Source of the DNA: Volvariella volvacea V23
Lineage: Eukaryota; Basidiomycota; Agaricomycetes; Agaricales; Pluteaceae
Direction of reading: 5' to 3'
DNA: 64,000 nucleotides
NCBI GenBank assembly: GCA_000349905.1
Contig: KB722736.1
Span: forward strand, 3,174,754-3,238,753
In this document: positions 36,633 through 48,740 of the stretch, piece by piece
Position numbering within the stretch: position 1 is the stretch's first letter
Layout of the letters: every line of letters starts with the position of its first letter
The notes under the pieces: model-generated
Databases searched by the model: none
What the model was told of the DNA's origin: nothing
The model's input: only the letters and a program-made list of their open reading frames with translations
Program-made: the position numbers and the translations under genes

Positions 36633-37088
36633 CGTGTCTTCTTTAACTGAGGACAGTAAGGCTTCCTGTGGCGATGCGTGGAAATAATTGAGCACTTGGG
36701 TTAAATAATGCAACATTTGTCGCGACTTACAAAGGGAATACACGGTTGGAAAGAGGCTTGAGGTTGAAATAGAAAACAGGAAGCCGGTTTGGGCAGGACC
36801 CTGTTCGCTGAGTCGGACAATGGTTGCGGTGAAGCGTCAACGTGGCGAGCGTGGGCAGGCGTGGTGGTGTCTTGTGTGGAGGTTGAGTGAGAGATAATGC
36901 GGGTGCCACGATCGAGATTAATGATTATTGCCACTCCCTGGTCACGTGTCCGTTATTTCCTTACCCACCTCCATCCCCAGCGGCCCTCAGCCCACCGAGA
37001 CAAAGCAACTCACTCCGGTGCGTCAGTCCTAATTATTCCGCTCTTAAAACTGACCCGTCAGCTGCCATGACCCCTGCGTTAGTTTGGG
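36633..37088. other. Divergent promoter region, unknown gene / PTC5-like
   Basis: Head-to-head spacer. CACGTG occurs at 36943-36948 within GGTCACGTGTCC. A small 5' exon of the minus-strand gene may lie near 36740-36910. Confidence 0.35.
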
Positions 37089-39061
37089 ATGCTGAGGCGC
37101 GTTTGGAAGCCAGTTGCTGCCGCTGCAGTCACCGGTGGGACAGGTTACTACGTCTACAACTCTAGATTCTCCCAGAAAACCTTCGAGATCCCCGTCAGAG
37201 TGAAGGGTGCGGATGGAAAAACCGAGATGGCTACTCGCACTATACCCCTGCTGTCCATGAAGGAGCTTGAAGCCCGGTTAAATCAGTACGCTACGGCTTA
37301 TATCAACCCTAGACCGGGAGGAGTCGTCTGGAAGCATACTACGGCCGCATTGTCTTCAAATGACCCTATAGAGGACGCAAACTGTCATCAAATTATTCAA
37401 CGAGACGAGTCGGACCCTTCTGCCCCAGGGGATTACCTATTCTTTGCCGTTATGGATGGTCATGGAGGTCATCACACCTCCCAACTGCTGTCCAAAGTCC
37501 TTATCAATGCTGTAGCATTGGAACTTTCTCAACTCGTGGCGAATTCAGACTCGTCACCTCGGAAGCCAGGTTTGTTGCAGGATGTCAAATCCTTTATATG
37601 GTCCTCGCCTTCCCAATCCACGCAGACCCCACTTGGTTCGGATCCTACTACCGTCTCCCTCGCTATCCAGAACGCGTTTTCGAAGCTCGACAATGAATTA
37701 ATTAATGCACCTCTTCGCGTCTTGGCAAATAATATCGACGAGGAATCGCGGAAGAACAAAGTTATTCCCGATCTAAGCCAGCACCCCTTAGCGTTAACGA
37801 CAATGCTACCAGCTGTTTCCGGTAATTACTTTGTGCACCAATATCCTCGCGAGACCTGCCATTCATTTCATCGTGACTCACAGGAAGTTGTGCCCTAATG
37901 GCTGTGTTTGATACAGCAAATCGGGATTTGTATATCGCTTGTACAGGTGACAGTCGCGCTGTTGCTGGCGTCTGGGACCCCTCCGCAGAGGATGGCAAGG
38001 GGGCGTGGCAAGTTGAGGTCCTGAGCGAGGACCAAACGGGCCGGAACCCTAATGAACTTCGAAGGTAAGTTCTCCATTCTTCCAACTACATTGAGGCCTG
38101 CCTGACGGGACTTCCCTTCGCACCTTCCTTTTCCCCGTTCTCCGACAGAATGCAGGCGGAGCACCCACCGGATGAAGCCGAATACGTAATTCGCGGAGGA
38201 CGTGTTTTAGGAGGGCTTGAACCAACGCGTGCGTTTGGTGACGCGCGTTACAAGTGGCCGCGCCCCATCCAAGAAACGTGGGTGTTTTACGACTTTTCAA
38301 GGTCACCTCATTAATATACCGACTGACATGACTCGTTCCATTTCCCTATATCTCTAACATGATCCACGCATCTAAAGCCTGAGTCAGGCGTTCCTAGTAG
38401 GTAATGGCAAGCCCATGCGCCCACCGCCACCGCTGTTCAAAACGCCTCCCTACGTCACTGCGAGGCCCGTGGTTACACACCGTAAGCTGAGCCTCGGCTC
38501 CTCAGACGGTCAAAAGGCCCTTCGATTCCTTGTGCTTGCAACTGATGGACTCTGGGACGAACTCAGGTAAGTTGATGACCTGCTCTCCGTAGATCATGCT
38601 CCCGGTTTCAGTCGGAATTTTCATACTCTACGAATAACGATAACTGACGCACACCTACCTCGTACTCTAGTTCCGAAGAAGTAGTATCTCTCGTAGGCGG
38701 TCACCTAACTGGCCTCAAAGGCACAATACCCAGATCCCAACTCCCCTTCCTAATATCTACTACCTCGGGCTCACCCACTGTTGACGGCAAGGACAAAACT
38801 AGGCATTCTTCCAGCAGCAAACCGGAAGAACCTGAAGCTTCCTGGGCATTCAAGGACGACAACGTCAGTGTTCATCTGATTAGGAATGCCTTTGGTGGTG
38901 GGGACGAAAAACAACTGACCCACAAGTTGAGCATTCCGGTCCCTTACTCTAGACGGTACCGAGATGATACGACTGTAACGGTCATTTGGTGGGAGGAAGG
39001 CGATGAGGCTGGTGCTAAAGTTAGTTCCATTACTACTGAGCCAGCCAAGGCCAAGCTGTAG
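37089..39061 (+). CDS. PTC5: Mitochondrial PP2C phosphatase, PTC5/PDP-like
   Basis: Metal-dependent Ser/Thr phosphatase; yeast Ptc5 and animal PDP dephosphorylate pyruvate dehydrogenase E1alpha in mitochondria. Exons 37089-37821, 37884-38064, 38149-38277, 38378-38566 and 38671-39061 total 1623 nt (540 aa), all in phase. The N-terminus MLRRVWKPVAAAAVTGGTGY is a presequence or membrane anchor. PP2C motifs in order: DPIEDANCHQI, FFAVMDGHGGHHTSQLL (metal-binding Asp), GSCALMAVFDTANRDLYIACTGDSRAV, GRVLGGLEPTRAFGDARYKW, LVLATDGLWDELS and the final YRDDTTVTVIWW. All metal-binding aspartates I can place are intact. A linker at residues 165-215 is Ser/Pro-rich. The 3' end faces the deubiquitinase gene 212 bp away. 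Confidence 0.88.
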
Positions 39062-39273
39062 CACCTATCACGCATATACCGTCATATATTGCCTTCTTAG
39101 ACGCAGGTACCGATATATTGATCGCAACCTGGATGGAATCTCGCTGGCAGAGAGGAAAGGTATAGACTCCGTCAATATAATTAACTATCGATACACACAA
39201 GAGTTCATGTCGACATCACAGAATACTGTACGTAACAAAAGCAAAGGGGTTCAGAACTGTGAATATTGAGCCG

Positions 39274-41722
39274 CTAAACAGCGAATCTTCTTTTCATTTT
39301 CATTTTAATCCCAGAATGCAAGTTCTTGAAAGGATTGTGTGGGTCCACGAACGCGGATCCCTTCAGTGATTTCCTTGATGGCGAGGGCGAAAATATTGAC
39401 GACCGTGATTTAAGCGTCGAAGATAGGGATGGTGATGAATTTCCTAAGGGTATGGGTGTCCGTGCAAGTTTCTTCCCGGCTTCATCCATTTCAGCAGAGG
39501 GGGACTTGCGTTTTTTGCCGTTGGTGTTAGACGGTGCGGCATAGAAACTTGACGGAGGAACTGTTGAAAAGGAAGGGTTGGCGGTAGGTGTTGGTGAGTT
39601 TTTTGGTAGTTGTACCGTGGTCGGTAGAGAGTTGGTATGACTTTCAGCCTTGGGGGGTGATGCTTCATTGGCGGGTGACGGCTGGGAGTGTTTGGGTGAC
39701 TTCGGGGTCGGACTAACCTGTTCCGATGCACCATCTTCCTCCTGCGAATCGTAAGCTTCTAAAGCCTTGAGCGCAGTTTTCGTTCTGGCGGAGACAGCTT
39801 CAATCCTGCTTTGGAGGCGTGCTGCCTGAGGGTCCGGTCCATCAAGCCTGGGGATCTTTCTTGAGGGTTCTCCAGAGTCATTCATGTGCGAGGGTAGTAG
39901 GGGCCCAATAAATGGCCGAGAGACCTTCTGCCCTTTATCCTCTTCTTCTGTCTTACCACCTTCGTCTCTCTCCTTTCGTTTTTTCATATTGGCAGCAATT
40001 TCCGATTTGAGAGATGGACTTGTGGTGACCTTTTCTATGGCCGCTTCCAAACCCTGTCCTTTGTTTTGAAGGTAGAAGAGAATATAGGCGTTCCGGTGAT
40101 TGGTAGGAGAACTGACGGGTGTTACAGATTCATCATTCATTTCCCACCATCGCCCACTTTTATCCTTAACGAATGCATAATAGTGCCCCGAATTTGGTCC
40201 TCCACCAGCATGGCATATCACCCCGTATAGTGAGTAGGTCGGTCCCCTCTGGCCCACGCTCATATAGGGTTTCAATGAGAGGTGCTCGTCGTAGTTTACC
40301 TGATGGCCAATTTTTCTGCCGAGGGGAGAAAACCTCTTCAGGTGTATTGTAAGCACTAGTGGCGCCTCGTGAATCGTGAAGCTCTTCACTGCATTAACGT
40401 GCTTCTCGCATCTAAGTGATCCCCTTGTAAGCTCTATGATGAGTGCAGGGATTCTAAGAACTTTACTTCTCGCATTTATACTGATCACTCCCTCGCAGAT
40501 AATCTGAGGCCACGAATTTGCGTAGCGCATCCTTCAGCGTGTCCGACTTCATGATATCAAGACTAAGATCTAGAATGCGGTCGTACGTGTCGCTGTGATG
40601 CTCGAAATTTTGACAGGAGACTCGGGACCGCAGACGACCACCAAAGATTTTGTAAACCCATGTTGTTTCCGCCAGTTTGGGATCGATTTTCCTGCTGAAT
40701 AACGATGAGTGGGGCTACCGCAGCAGAAAATGCAGGCGTACGCAGATAGGCCGGCCAAGCAGGCTTTTTGAAGCGCGTCGATCGCATATCTGAGGAATTC
40801 ATGAGAATCTTCTTGTCTCCCCTTGCGCATGTGCTTGGCAATAACTATGTATCCATTTTACGAAGGTGAGGCATAACGTCAGGAGCTATAGTAAGCACTC
40901 ACTTTGCAGCTTGTTCGATATGGGTGACGGCGAAAAGGCGGATTTACTACTATATGCGTGAACCGTCACCAAGTGCATGCTACAAACCATGCAAAATTTT
41001 TCGACCTGACCTAGATCCGCATTCGCCTTGATGAGCATTGTGAACAATACAGGGACAATGGAGGCAACATACACGAATCCTTCTTATGGGAGAGTATGAG
41101 CCGAAGTAATGGTGGGGTGTGGAGGAGGCATTGTAAAGCGCTGTTGAGAAAGCAGGTGTTACCGTTATTATACAGTCCCGATGCTCGATTGAAGGTGGCC
41201 GGCCAAGAAGTATCAATCCCTCCAGGATGTAACGAGACTTTACTGCTCCCATGTGGCGAGATGGAAGCACTCGATGGCTTGACAGGTGATGATGGTATTG
41301 CAGCTGGCTTTTTTGGCGTTTCGGACCGCTGAGGAAACAAATCAGGATACAATATGCGCATGAGAAAGATACATAGGTGATGCGTGAAGAAGGGTAAGGG
41401 ATCACAGACCCCTATCGAAGGATAACAGTGCACTTGACAGTACAAGGACGGTCAATTAACCCGAAGAATGCGCACTCACATCCACCCGAGACGTTGTGTT
41501 CGGAGATACATTGATGGGCTCATATTTCCCTTCTGCAACAGCAATCGTCCCCGATGATGAACCCTCAACGAACTCTACTGGGGGTGGCAAGAGCTTGTTA
41601 AACTCCTCCATATTCTTGACAGGTTTACATTGTAACGAAGGGTGTGAATTATGTTGTGTGAATAATGTAGTCGTAGGGGCCGATGAAGGAAGGGAATGGT
41701 GTGGAGGGGGGGCGGCAAGCAT
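39274..41722 (-). CDS. Ubiquitin-specific protease, USP36/USP42-like
   Basis: Cysteine protease of the USP (C19) family. The USP36 group is nucleolar and works on ribosome-biogenesis and chromatin substrates; assignment to that group is by resemblance. ATG 41722 precedes a Pro-rich N-terminus. The Cys box follows at about 41230 ([20 protein letters not shown]), then [17 protein letters not shown], the Gln/Asp box [20 protein letters not shown], a region with [15 protein letters not shown] and [16 protein letters not shown], and the His box [20 protein letters not shown] with WWEMNDESV and NAYILFYLQ. Catalytic Cys and His are present. The C-terminal 240 residues are Lys/Ser/Pro-rich and end with a short basic [10 protein letters not shown], as expected for nucleolar retention. 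Several introns are in the first half; the large last exon is 40530-39274. Confidence 0.87.
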
Positions 41723-42263
41723 GGGAGAAAGGTGGGAGCGGGGCGACCATAGTATTGTAATTATTTTCACCACCCGAGGATTGTTTGTCTTCGCTGTATC
41801 CGTTGACGCGTTGTCATCAACAAAAAAGTTCACACCCTTGATATAATATTAGGCATCTATACAACACTGTAATAACATTCCTACTCATCGTATTATAGGT
41901 ATACTTGTGTTTACCAATATCCTAACAACTGGTGAAACAACGCTGATGCACCGTACAAGATGTGTGGATGGCCTATCCTCCCCCTCCTTAACCTTTCTTT
42001 GGCATTTTTACCAGAGCAATGCGCACGACGCGTTTCCACCCCTCCGCTGGGTCAACGGCCGTCGGTAATATCCGTATCCATACTGGGAGTAGGACCTGCC
42101 AAAGATGGAAGGTAGTTGGTGAAGGACGTAAAGCAAATGAGTTTGTGGAACGAGTTCTGGCGCGCAAATGCAGGCATAATGGCACGAATCTCGTGGTTCT
42201 GCACCTCGCCCACCTGCTCTTCTTCTGCTATTATCTCTCTTCCCAACCGTCCACCACCGTGCC
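41723..42263. other. Divergent promoter region, USP / KRE6-like
   Basis: Head-to-head spacer of 541 bp. An opposite-strand open frame across 42052-42339 overlaps the KRE6-like first exon and is taken as a shadow. No other gene is seen. Confidence 0.4.
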
Positions 42264-44838
42264 ATGCCATCCAGCCCTTCTTCTCCCCGCCGCACATTTT
42301 TAGAGACACCATCGTCTTCAAGTCTTTCGCGATTCCCAAGTATAGGGTTTGTGAGGGAAAGCTGGGTAGGCTCTTAAATTTTGCCCATTTCTTGGAGTAT
42401 TCATCCCTCTCAGCAAGCCGAGTCGCCGTTTACCGCTGGTGCTGGCTCTAGACTAAGCTTCTTGTCAGAAAAGGTAGGCCGTAGATGTACCGAAAAATGA
42501 ATCCAAATTTCTGATTTCAACCAGTACTCTCTTTCACCAGATCCCCGGTCATGGGGGTCTGATCTGTCACCGGATTTGGTCGAGCCCGACGACGACATAC
42601 ACAACCCGGATACTGCGTCGGAGACTGTCAGCGTCAAGGAAGGTTTCGGCTTATCCAGAAGGGGGTTGGCCAATGTGGGGTGCTTAGGAGTACTTTGTAC
42701 TGGCATCCTGGCATTATTGTATGTCGCCAATGGAGCCCGCCGTGGTAGTATTGCAACAGCTAATTAGACTGTTTTAGCGTTGGATATCCAATATTTTGGT
42801 CTGTCACGAATCAATCTGCTTGGCGACGTCATGGGTGGAATACAGGCGGAAGAAACACATCAATCCCGGTGCGTTGCTTGCGTTGGGTTCGATTCGTGGA
42901 GCTATAGCATTTTTAGATTCCCCCGCCGATGGGACATTTTGGCTTAATTGACGAAGACACTCCTATAGAGGCACACACAAGGTTTTCTTTCACGGATGGG
43001 ACCGTGATGCAATTGGTCTTCTCCGACGAGTTCAACACTGATGGACGGTCGTTCTACCCAGGCGATGACCCTTTCTGGGAGGCAGCTGACTTACACTACT
43101 GGGTTTGTGAATGTGCTCAGACGTACTTCCTGCATGTTCACAGGGTGGACAGGCTACGAACAATATGGAGTGGTATGACCCAAAGGCTGTTACAACATCT
43201 GGTGGTTCTCTAGTGACCACCTTTGCTAAAGAAGACATCCATCAATTAAACTTCTCCGGAGGTTCGAATTTCGGATTACTTTCCACCGCACTTCCATTGA
43301 CTGATCCTATCTAAAAGGCCTGATATCATCATGGTGCGCAGTTTCGTGCCATCAAGGGAATAAGGGAATAACCCTCCGACTATGCTTCAACCAGGAACAA
43401 ATTTTGTTTCACGGGTGGTCTGATTGAGGCGTCAGTGCAGCTACCTGGTGTCAATAATGTCGTTGGTATGTGGCCCGCTGTCTGGACAATGGGCAACCTA
43501 GGGCGTGTAGGATATGGTGCAACTCTCGAGGGCATGGTAAGCAGTGCAGAGTTGCCACTTGTTCCTTTTGACCTTCAATCGCGCACGCAAGTGGCCTTAT
43601 ACATACGACGCATGCGACGTTGGGACTGCACCCAACCAAACCATAGGTGGGCATCCTCTTGCAGTAACCGTCGACGGAGACGCAGGCCACGACTACGCAC
43701 TTTCATACCTTCCTGGCCAGAAGTTATCCAGGTGTACTTGTCCTGATTCAGATCATCCGGGACCAAAGCACCCTGATGGATCGTATGTCGGTCGATCTGC
43801 TCCTGAAATTGATATGTTTGAAGCGCAAGTAAGGTATATGCTCACAGCTCGTAGCTGAGAACTCAGACCACAGCAAGGTCACGGAGAAACCTCTTACGGG
43901 ACAAGTCTCCCAATCTGCTCAATTCGCGGTGTGTGCATAAATAAACACACCTGTAAGCCAACGCTGATGAATCCTAGCCATTCAATCATGGGTACCTCTG
44001 GGACAATACTACAGAAAATATGATCCTATACGATCCGTCAATATCAAGACTTAACACTTTCATTGGTAGTGTCACCCAGCAAGCGAATTCGGTGGTTACC
44101 AATACAAACCAACGGTGTTACGAATTCGTAGAAAATTGCTTCTCCGTGTATGCGTTCGAGGTGAGTCTTCCCACGCAAGAGCCTGACAATGATCTAAGCC
44201 CAACGCAGTACAAGCCTGGTTAGTATTTATCTATTTATTTTCTGAGAGGGAAATAAATCGACGAATTAAATAGGCTATGACGATGCTGTAAGTGATTAAC
44301 ATATTGCAACTCCCTTGACTCCATGTTTGCTTCACACAGTACATTACATGGGTATCAGATAACAAGCCATCTTGGACGTTATATGCGCGTGGTGTTGGTC
44401 CAGACCCAATTGTTGAAATTTCCGCCCGTGCCATTCCTCAGGAACCAATGGTAAACTCAACGAGTTTTTGCTTGTCCCACAGTCAAGCCCTAACGTTATT
44501 CAATAGTATATAATTATCAACCTCGGGATGTCTCGAAACTTTGGATGGGTGGATTTAGACCACCTCATATTCCCAAATCATATGAGAGTCGATTATATTC
44601 GAGTTTATCAGCGACCAGATGCCATTAATATTGGTTGTAACCCTCCTAATTTCCCAACGACAGAATATATCGACAGGCGAGTTCCCGTTTTCCCGTTACT
44701 GAGATGCAATGTTAACGGAAACGAGATAGACACATAGGGGCATACACGAACCCAAATCTTACAACATGGAGGGATGATTATGGTCAACCGTTTCCGAGAA
44801 GCTCGTTTTTGGATGGTTGTGACGTCGACTCGTCTTGA
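42264..44838 (+). CDS. KRE6: KRE6/SKN1-type beta-1,6-glucan synthesis protein
   Basis: Type II membrane protein of the GH16 fold needed for cell-wall beta-1,6-glucan assembly in the secretory pathway. At least ten short introns. Order: cytosolic Ser/Pro-rich N-terminus ([16 protein letters not shown]), [18 protein letters not shown], a membrane helix ([20 protein letters not shown]), [52 protein letters not shown], microexon [71 protein letters not shown], the catalytic-site motif [11 protein letters not shown], later [13 protein letters not shown] segment, [38 protein letters not shown] and [19 protein letters not shown]. Both acidic residues of the ExDxxE site are intact. Every intron can be placed without breaking the frame, so the gene looks functional. 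The ATG and first splice are the least certain. Confidence 0.87.
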
Positions 44839-45195
44839 TGGATTTCAGACTTTGACTCCTTAGAGTATTGGTTGAGAACTCTGTTTTCTTGCTATCAGGT
44901 TGTATTCATCCCTTGTATATTTCCCTCATTGCTTTACGCGTCATACTTTGCGATGATACCCCCTCCTACACGATATCTTAGCATGTGTAACCCACCAGTG
45001 ACCACTCTTAACAGGATGCTGAACGTAAATTGTACTCCATTGCACGTCCCACCATCCGCTGAGATGACCTAGAATACACAACGAAAACAAATCAAGAGCA
45101 AAAACACGCAACGAAATATTCAAAAGAAAACGAGCACTGTATATACAAGACTAACTCTAAATATCAGCCTAAAGCCTTGTACAAGGCGACACAGG
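44839..45195. other. Spacer between convergent KRE6-like and haspin genes
   Basis: 3' regions of two converging genes, A/C-rich near 45070-45130. No gene is seen. Confidence 0.4.
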
Positions 45196-47853
45196 TCAGG
45201 CGATGGGCTTCACCCATCGTTTCCTGGCGGCATATTCTACCACATCCCCCGCACAAGAAGGTTCAATCAACCCAAGAACCGTTTGGGTTTTTCGTTTTCC
45301 TCCTTTATTCCTCTTATAGGCTTGTGCAACTCTGACTACGCATTCGCCTAGCCATCGCTCCATTTCGATCAAGCAATCGTAGCACTCTTTTTCTGTAAAC
45401 TCCAGCGGTGATAGGGAAGTTGAAGAAGTATGCAAAGTGCCCTTTGAAGTGCCGTTGCGAGAGAGGGATGGCACCTTTAGGCGTTTGGAGAGAAGGAGTT
45501 TGATTGCAAGATAATGCAACCACTAAATAGGGGAAAGATGTTACACATGGCGTTCGGCATGAAAGACTAGCGCACGCACCATTACGTTGGTCAAGGGATT
45601 AAAGCCCTCCCAGCCATCTCCAATGTAATCTCGCATCAGACGATAAACGTCAAACTGATAGTCACCTAATATATGAACGATTTGTCACTGTCCTCACTGA
45701 AAGTTGGGGAGAGACTAGTTACCTTCCCCCATAAACACCTCTTCTTCGAAAGGTGTCCAGTGGATGTGTTCACCACCTGTACCGTCTCCTGCATCCATGC
45801 GAGCCAAGCCAAGGTCAATTAACGTCACCTGGATACCATGCATTGGGTCATCCATGTAGCGTTTTCGAGACTTAGACTTCTTGAGTGGAGAAGATGTCGA
45901 GGTTGACAAGTTTTTAACCAGAATCTGTCCCCAGTGGAGATCGCGGTGCTGTGGGCAATAGTCAGAGGCAAGCCACAGTTTTGGTGGTTATGCACCACTT
46001 ACCTCAAAGGATACGAGTTGTTCAGCGTGGGCCAATGACTTCGCAACTTGCCAGAAAAGGCTGCAGGCCTGCCTCCATCCGGTTTTAGAGGCATTGGAGA
46101 AGGTATATGCCTCGAGATCAGGTCCCCCATTCGGGAGCACAATAATCGCATAAACTTGTGATGCAGTGAAAGTATCTAATTAGGGATGATTCAGTACGTG
46201 TAAACTCTCAACGGGGGAACACCCACCTGGTCGGATACTCTCCGATCCCTTCTTTTCATTAAATTCATCCCAAAGATTGAGCAGTAAATCAGGATATTTC
46301 CCTCTGACGACGTAGGTCTTCAGCAGCTTTACGAATCCATCACAGACACCCCCCATTGCGCGAGTGACAATAATCTCCTTCTGAACGTCACGAGCATCAG
46401 TTGGTGCAGGCCCCTCAACCTCATCCGCACTGAATCGCGACCTAGATTTTTCATCCTTTGTCTCGTCCCTCAAGGGTATGATTTTCAGCACAACATCGCC
46501 GATCCCAAACACCTCTGAGTAGCTTGCCTCTCCAATCTTACGGAACTCTACATCTGCGTCTGGTTCCATGGCGACAACGGGATCAAAAGGAAAAGACTCT
46601 ATGAAAGCAGAAAACTCATAGGGGCCACAGTCATCTTGGTGGCATTCCTCCAGTAGCGGCCGTAAATATTCCGGATAGTCTGGCTGTACATGTGTCGATG
46701 ACCGAAATTGAGATGAAGGTCCAACATCTAGTTGCGAGAAATCTAGGGAAAGATCAAAGTCCGTGGGCGTCGAGGGCGATGGTGGAGAGGGGGGCTCAAA
46801 TAATTGCTTGCGTCTCGAACCACGTATTGGAGTAAGTTGGCGTGGCTTGATTAAAGGAGAGGGGATACGCGTGGAGTGGGTATCGATGAACGGGGCATGC
46901 TGAGGAGGTGGTGTGGATGACCTTGATCGAGAACCACGGTCAAGTCGGGCAGGTTGTGTTTGGTGCTGGTGCTTGGGTATACGATAAGGTGGCGGGGGTA
47001 TCATGACCTCTACAGAGGAGTTCAATCGTGAATCCCTAGATCCTGAGGTGTTTAGGGTGGTTTGAGGTATTGGGCTAGTGTCCAAGTCAGACTCTGTGTC
47101 CGAGAGAATCACTCGTTGACGGTGTTGTTTCCCTTCTAAGCGCCTTGGAATGGGTTTGACGTCGTCGTCGCTATCAGATATTACTATCGAGGACGATGGC
47201 CTGTTCGTAAATTTGCTTCTCTGGGATAATTCGCGGACTGGATTGACCTCCACATTCATTTTGGATTTTCTGTGTACTTGACTGACCTCCTTCCCATCGT
47301 CGTCCAGAATAATGATGTCCACATTTATTGTGGATGACTGAGGGGGCTTCAACCCTGACGAAGTACGCTTTATCGCTGGCGACCAAGGCTTTCTGGGCTT
47401 TCTGCTTGCTGGAGAGGAGGGTACATTGGGCGAAAAAGAAGATAATGGAATACGGACAGGGGTTATGGGCTCTTTCCCTTTCGATTCTCTCTTTTTCGAT
47501 ATATTTTCTGCCTTTAGACGAACGGGAGAGGCTTCGGTGGACACCACTAGCCCCCCATCAGCCTTGTGTGAAACCCGACTCCTCTGCCTCGATGGTGAAA
47601 CAATAGTCGTTTTCTTCTTCTTTTGCACCCTTACGATCTTCGGTGAGTGTGATGGCTCTGGCTCTTTGGATCCCGATGGAGCAGTGTCGTCTCGTTTCCG
47701 CGCTTTCATTGCAACGGGTGCCCATTGAGCTGGCGGAAGATTGTCAAGAACAATCGGAGTTTCCTTGGACCAGTCGCGATTGCCGGAGGCATCGACGATG
47801 CGGGAAGCGCGCTTGCCGTAGGTGTTGACTTGCTTTGTGCGTGCCCCAAGCAT
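45196..47853 (-). CDS. Haspin-family protein kinase (histone H3 Thr3 kinase)
   Basis: Mitotic kinase that phosphorylates histone H3 Thr3 and so recruits the chromosomal passenger complex to centromeres. The first exon (47853 to about 46230) encodes a long disordered N-terminus with many SDSDDD/SDTESD acidic clusters and SPxxPSxP motifs, starting MLGARTKQVNTYGKRASRI. The divergent kinase domain follows: FRKIGEASYSEVFGIGDVV (P-loop), VVLKIIPL (Lys), KEIIVTRAM, YAIIVLPNGGPDLEAYTF (hinge), VSFEHRDLHWGQILVKN (catalytic loop), VTLIDLGLARMD (metal Asp region), WTPFEEEVFMGEGDYQFDVYRLMRD and WLHYLAIKLL. The catalytic loop has Gln where human haspin has Asn (HRDLHWGN). The spliced TTG-initiated extension upstream of 47853 is not used; the ATG fits family starts. 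Confidence 0.9.
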
Positions 47854-47972
47854 GGTGGATGCGAGATTGCAGATTAACTGCAGATCCAAATCTAGACGCG
47901 AACAGTCACATGATCGCGTCTATTTAGCAATCCGTTTTTGGAAGTCATACACATCCCGCTTTGCGTCTCAAA
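47854..47972. promoter_or_regulatory. Bidirectional promoter haspin / PSF2 with inverted MCB-like sites
   Basis: The two start codons are 119 bp apart. Within it, GACGCGA (47895-47901) and its inverse TCGCGTC (47914-47920) are separated by 12 bp. ACGCG is the core of the MCB element bound by MBF at G1/S in fungi. Both flanking genes act in the cell cycle. Confidence 0.5.
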
Positions 47973-48740
47973 ATGTCGCTACCGCCCGCACTGCGCAATT
48001 CAACGACGCCCCCAGAGCTTGAGTTTATCGCCTGTCAGCAGTTGGTGGAGATAATTCCGCTCATATCGATGGAGCGAACAGCATTCATATCGGTATCTCA
48101 TCCACATACCTTATGCTCAGGAGACGTGACGGTTCCCAGGGCGCGTATGGGCCACTTCGGCCCCCACACAAGGCGAAAATTCCCTTGTGGATGGCAGTTA
48201 ACCTCAAACTTAAGAAGAAATGCCACATCGTTGCTCCGGACTGGTTGAGCGTTGGTTAGTATTGGCCTTTAAGCATAAAAGAACGAGCCTGTTTACAAGT
48301 CCTACAGACTACTTGCAGGCCAGACTAACAGACGAAACGACTCAAAGAGCATTTAGCGAGCTACCCTTCCGCTATTCGGAGATATCCAAGGTTCTGTTGG
48401 ACGTGTAAGTCTGTTCAGTTTGGCTGTGTTTTCATCTGACAGTATACACTCAGCGCTTCGGACGACCTTGAGAATCCTGATAAACTGCGATCGCTCTTGA
48501 AGGACCTTCGTGAAGCGCGACAGGCAAAAACACGTGCTGGTTTGGTTAAAATCAACTCTAATGAGTTGAGCGTGAGTATTATTTCTTTGGGACCATACCA
48601 ATTATCTAAATACGCGTTAGTTGGTCAACTTCTGTGCCATGGAAGTCAACGAAATCAGACCCTACTTTATCGAGTCCATGTCACTTTTGAAAACATTCCA
48701 ACCACAAAAGCAAGATTTTGGCAATATGATGGACGAGTAA
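47973..48740 (+). CDS. PSF2: GINS complex subunit Psf2
   Basis: Subunit of the GINS tetramer (Sld5-Psf1-Psf2-Psf3), part of the CMG replicative helicase. Spliced pieces follow the family order: MSLPPALRNSTTPPELEFIA, CQQLVEIIPLISMERTAFIS, then GAYGPLRPPHKAKIPLWMAV and NLKLKKKCHIVAPDWLSV (third exon segment), ARLTDETTQRAFSELPFRYS with EISKVLLDV, ASDDLENPDKLRSLLKDLRE, ARQAKTRAGLVKINSNELS, AMEVNEIRPYFIESMSLL and a C-terminal KTFQPQKQDFGNMMDE. Four or so short introns. All hallmark segments are present. Its 3' end faces the channel gene with 142 bp between the stop codons. Confidence 0.92.

Noticed and set aside
42052..42339. Minus-strand 95-codon frame upstream of the KRE6-like gene
   Set aside because: Overlaps the first KRE6-like exon on the opposite strand and has no recognisable domain; treated as a shadow.
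42880..42900. tRNA T-loop-like GGTTCGATTCG
   Set aside because: Lies in an intron of the KRE6-like gene and has no matching acceptor or anticodon stem around it.
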